NCBI RefSeq assembly: GCF_900215485.1
Contig: NZ_OCMZ01000001.1
Coordinates: forward strand, 992,001-1,056,000
Source: Nitrosovibrio sp. Nv4
Lineage (GTDB): Bacteria > Pseudomonadota > Gammaproteobacteria > Burkholderiales > Nitrosomonadaceae
Length of the DNA: 64,000 nucleotides
Direction: 5' to 3'
Shown piece after piece: positions 62,906 to 64,000 of this stretch (the first letter of the stretch is position 1; each line of letters starts with the position of its first letter). The notes under the pieces were generated by a model. The model was not told where the DNA came from, searched no databases, and worked only from the letters and a program-made list of their open reading frames with translations. Both the position numbers and the translations under genes were made by a program.

Positions 62906-63523
62906 ATGAGCAATCAAACGACTGGAAGTGCGCCACATGTTCTGCCACCTTTGCCCTACCTGGAAAATGCGCTGGACCCCGTCATTTCGGCAAATACGCT
63001 GGGTTTTCATTATGGCAAGCATCACAAGACTTACGTCGATAACCTCAACAAACTCATAGCCGGTACGGAACTCGCGGATTCATCTTTGGAAGAGATCATT
63101 ACTTCAACAGCGGGTAAGGCAGACAAAAGCGGCATCTTCAATAATGCGGCACAGGTCTGGAATCATACTTTCTACTGGAATAGCCTGTCGCCAAAAGGTG
63201 GCGGCGAGCCGCCTGCGGCGCTAAAACAAAAAATCGAGACCTCTTTTGGTAGTGTCGAAGCGTGCAAAAAAGAGCTTGTGACCGCGGCAACAACTCAGTT
63301 CGGCAGCGGATGGGCGTGGCTTGTGAAGGATGGTGACAAGCTCCAGGTGATCAAGACCGGCAATGCGGATCTGCCGTTGACCAAGGGAATGAAGCCGCTC
63401 CTTACAATTGATGTATGGGAACATGCATACTACCTCGATTACCAGAATCGCCGCCCGGATTATGTTAATGCTGTACTCGACAAGCTGATCAACTGGGGCT
63501 TTGCGGCTGACAATGACAGATAG
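62906..63523 (+). CDS. sodB: Superoxide dismutase (Fe type)
   Basis: Cytoplasmic Fe/Mn-family superoxide dismutase, 205 residues from ATG 62906 with AGGAG 8 nt upstream (an ATG at 62837 would add an unlikely 23 residues). Metal ligands are visible: His in [12 protein letters not shown], His in NHTFYWNSL and the Asp/His pair in [23 protein letters not shown] suits the Fe-type. No signal peptide. tyrS starts 18 bp after the stop. Confidence 0.96.
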   Translation: MSNQTTGSAPHVLPPLPYLENALDPVISANTLGFHYGKHHKTYVDNLNKLIAGTELADSSLEEIITSTAGKADKSGIFNNAAQVWNHTFYWNSLSPKGGGEPPAALKQKIETSFGSVEACKKELVTAATTQFGSGWAWLVKDGDKLQVIKTGNADLPLTKGMKPLLTIDVWEHAYYLDYQNRRPDYVNAVLDKLINWGFAADNDR

Positions 63524-63541
63524 CATGCTCGTCGCGCTGCT

Positions 63542-64000
63542 GTGACGATACACATTTCAGACCAGCTGGAAATAATCAGGCGGGGTTGCAGCGAGATTCT
63601 GCTGGAAGACGAGCTGAAGCAAAAGCTTGCCTTGAATCGTCCGCTCAGAATCAAGGCTGGATTTGACCCTACAGCGCCCGACTTGCATCTGGGTCACACT
63701 GTTCTGCTCAATAAGATGCGCCATTTACAGGATCTAGGGCATCACGCCCTGTTCCTGATCGGCGATTTCACGGGGATGATCGGTGATCCCAGCGGCAAGA
63801 ATACGACTCGCCCCGCCCTTTCCCGTGAGCAGGTGCTTGAGAATGCGAAATCCTACCAGAATCAGGTTTTCCGGATACTGAAGCCCGAACAGACCGAGGT
63901 GGTGTTCAATTCAACATGGATGGATACTCTCGGTGCCGTAGACCTGATTAAACTGGCGGCGACTCATACTGTCGCACGCATGCTGGAACGGGACGATTTT
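63542..64000 (+). CDS. tyrS: Tyrosyl-tRNA synthetase (5' part, cut by window end)
   Basis: The first 153 codons of a class I synthetase, reading to the last base. GTG start at 63542. The HIGH-type motif is in [13 protein letters not shown] and [18 protein letters not shown] is the next family block. [18 protein letters not shown] opens the protein. The KMSKS and S4 portions lie outside the window. Confidence 0.95.
   Translation, partial: MTIHISDQLEIIRRGCSEILLEDELKQKLALNRPLRIKAGFDPTAPDLHLGHTVLLNKMRHLQDLGHHALFLIGDFTGMIGDPSGKNTTRPALSREQVLENAKSYQNQVFRILKPEQTEVVFNSTWMDTLGAVDLIKLAATHTVARMLERDDF

Overview
The window looks like a chromosomal segment of a betaproteobacterium, most likely an autotrophic ammonia oxidiser of the Nitrosospira/Nitrosomonas group. 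The grounds are gene order and family content: hfq-hflX-hflK-hflC-DUF2065-hisZ-purA, ilvI-ilvH-ilvC, fur divergent from bamE, carA-carB-greA with yhbY/rlmE-ftsH-folP-glmM, thrS-infC-rpmI-rplT-pheS-pheT-ihfA-merR-tRNA-Pro, and surE-pcm-nlpD-rpoS. Two PEP-CTERM alpha-carbonic anhydrases and a sugar-phosphate gene group fit that lifestyle. The genus is an inference; no rRNA or ammonia-oxidation gene is present.

Layout. 0.1-7.2 kb (minus): GNAT enzyme, purA, hisZ, DUF2065, hflC, hflK, hflX, hfq. 7.5-15 kb: di-heme peroxidase, rppH, proS (plus), a TlpA-like thioredoxin, a YihY/BrkB membrane protein, leuA. 15-22 kb is the accessory part: a porin with a long N-terminal linker, two tandem secreted small proteins sharing a C-terminal block, and two paralogous PEP-CTERM carbonic anhydrases, separated by long non-coding stretches with 12-bp repeats. 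22-30 kb (minus): zwf, pgm, tkt, pgi, pssA. 30.5-34.6 kb (minus): ilvC, ilvH, ilvI, fur. 34.7-60.9 kb (almost all plus): bamE, dapB, carAB, greA, rlmE, ftsH, folP, glmM, pstS, the thrS-to-ihfA translation operon, tRNA-Pro(GGG), surE-pcm-nlpD-rpoS, and a group III truncated haemoglobin. 61-64 kb: a coiled-coil DUF2130 protein (minus), sodB, and the 5' part of tyrS, cut by the window end.

How it fits together. Most genes are housekeeping: membrane proteolysis control (HflK/HflC and FtsH), branched-chain amino acid synthesis (IlvIHC and LeuA), carbamoyl phosphate supply, translation and stress response. The zwf-pgm-tkt-pgi set links hexose phosphates to pentose phosphates and so to the Calvin and oxidative pentose phosphate routes. 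The neighbouring exported carbonic anhydrases could manage bicarbonate/CO2 at the cell envelope. In many betaproteobacteria leuA follows ilvIHC-pssA; here a roughly 14 kb block holding the sugar-phosphate genes, carbonic anhydrases, small secreted proteins and porin separates pssA from leuA.

The least explained items are the tandem secreted proteins ending in a near-identical GPNRDVDxNISAGGAGG block, the conserved 50-bp block upstream of both carbonic anhydrases (its TTGACATTT core also lies upstream of the porin), and the DUF2130 protein with a nuclease-like D...ExK pattern. No CRISPR array, insertion sequence, prophage or rRNA gene was seen.
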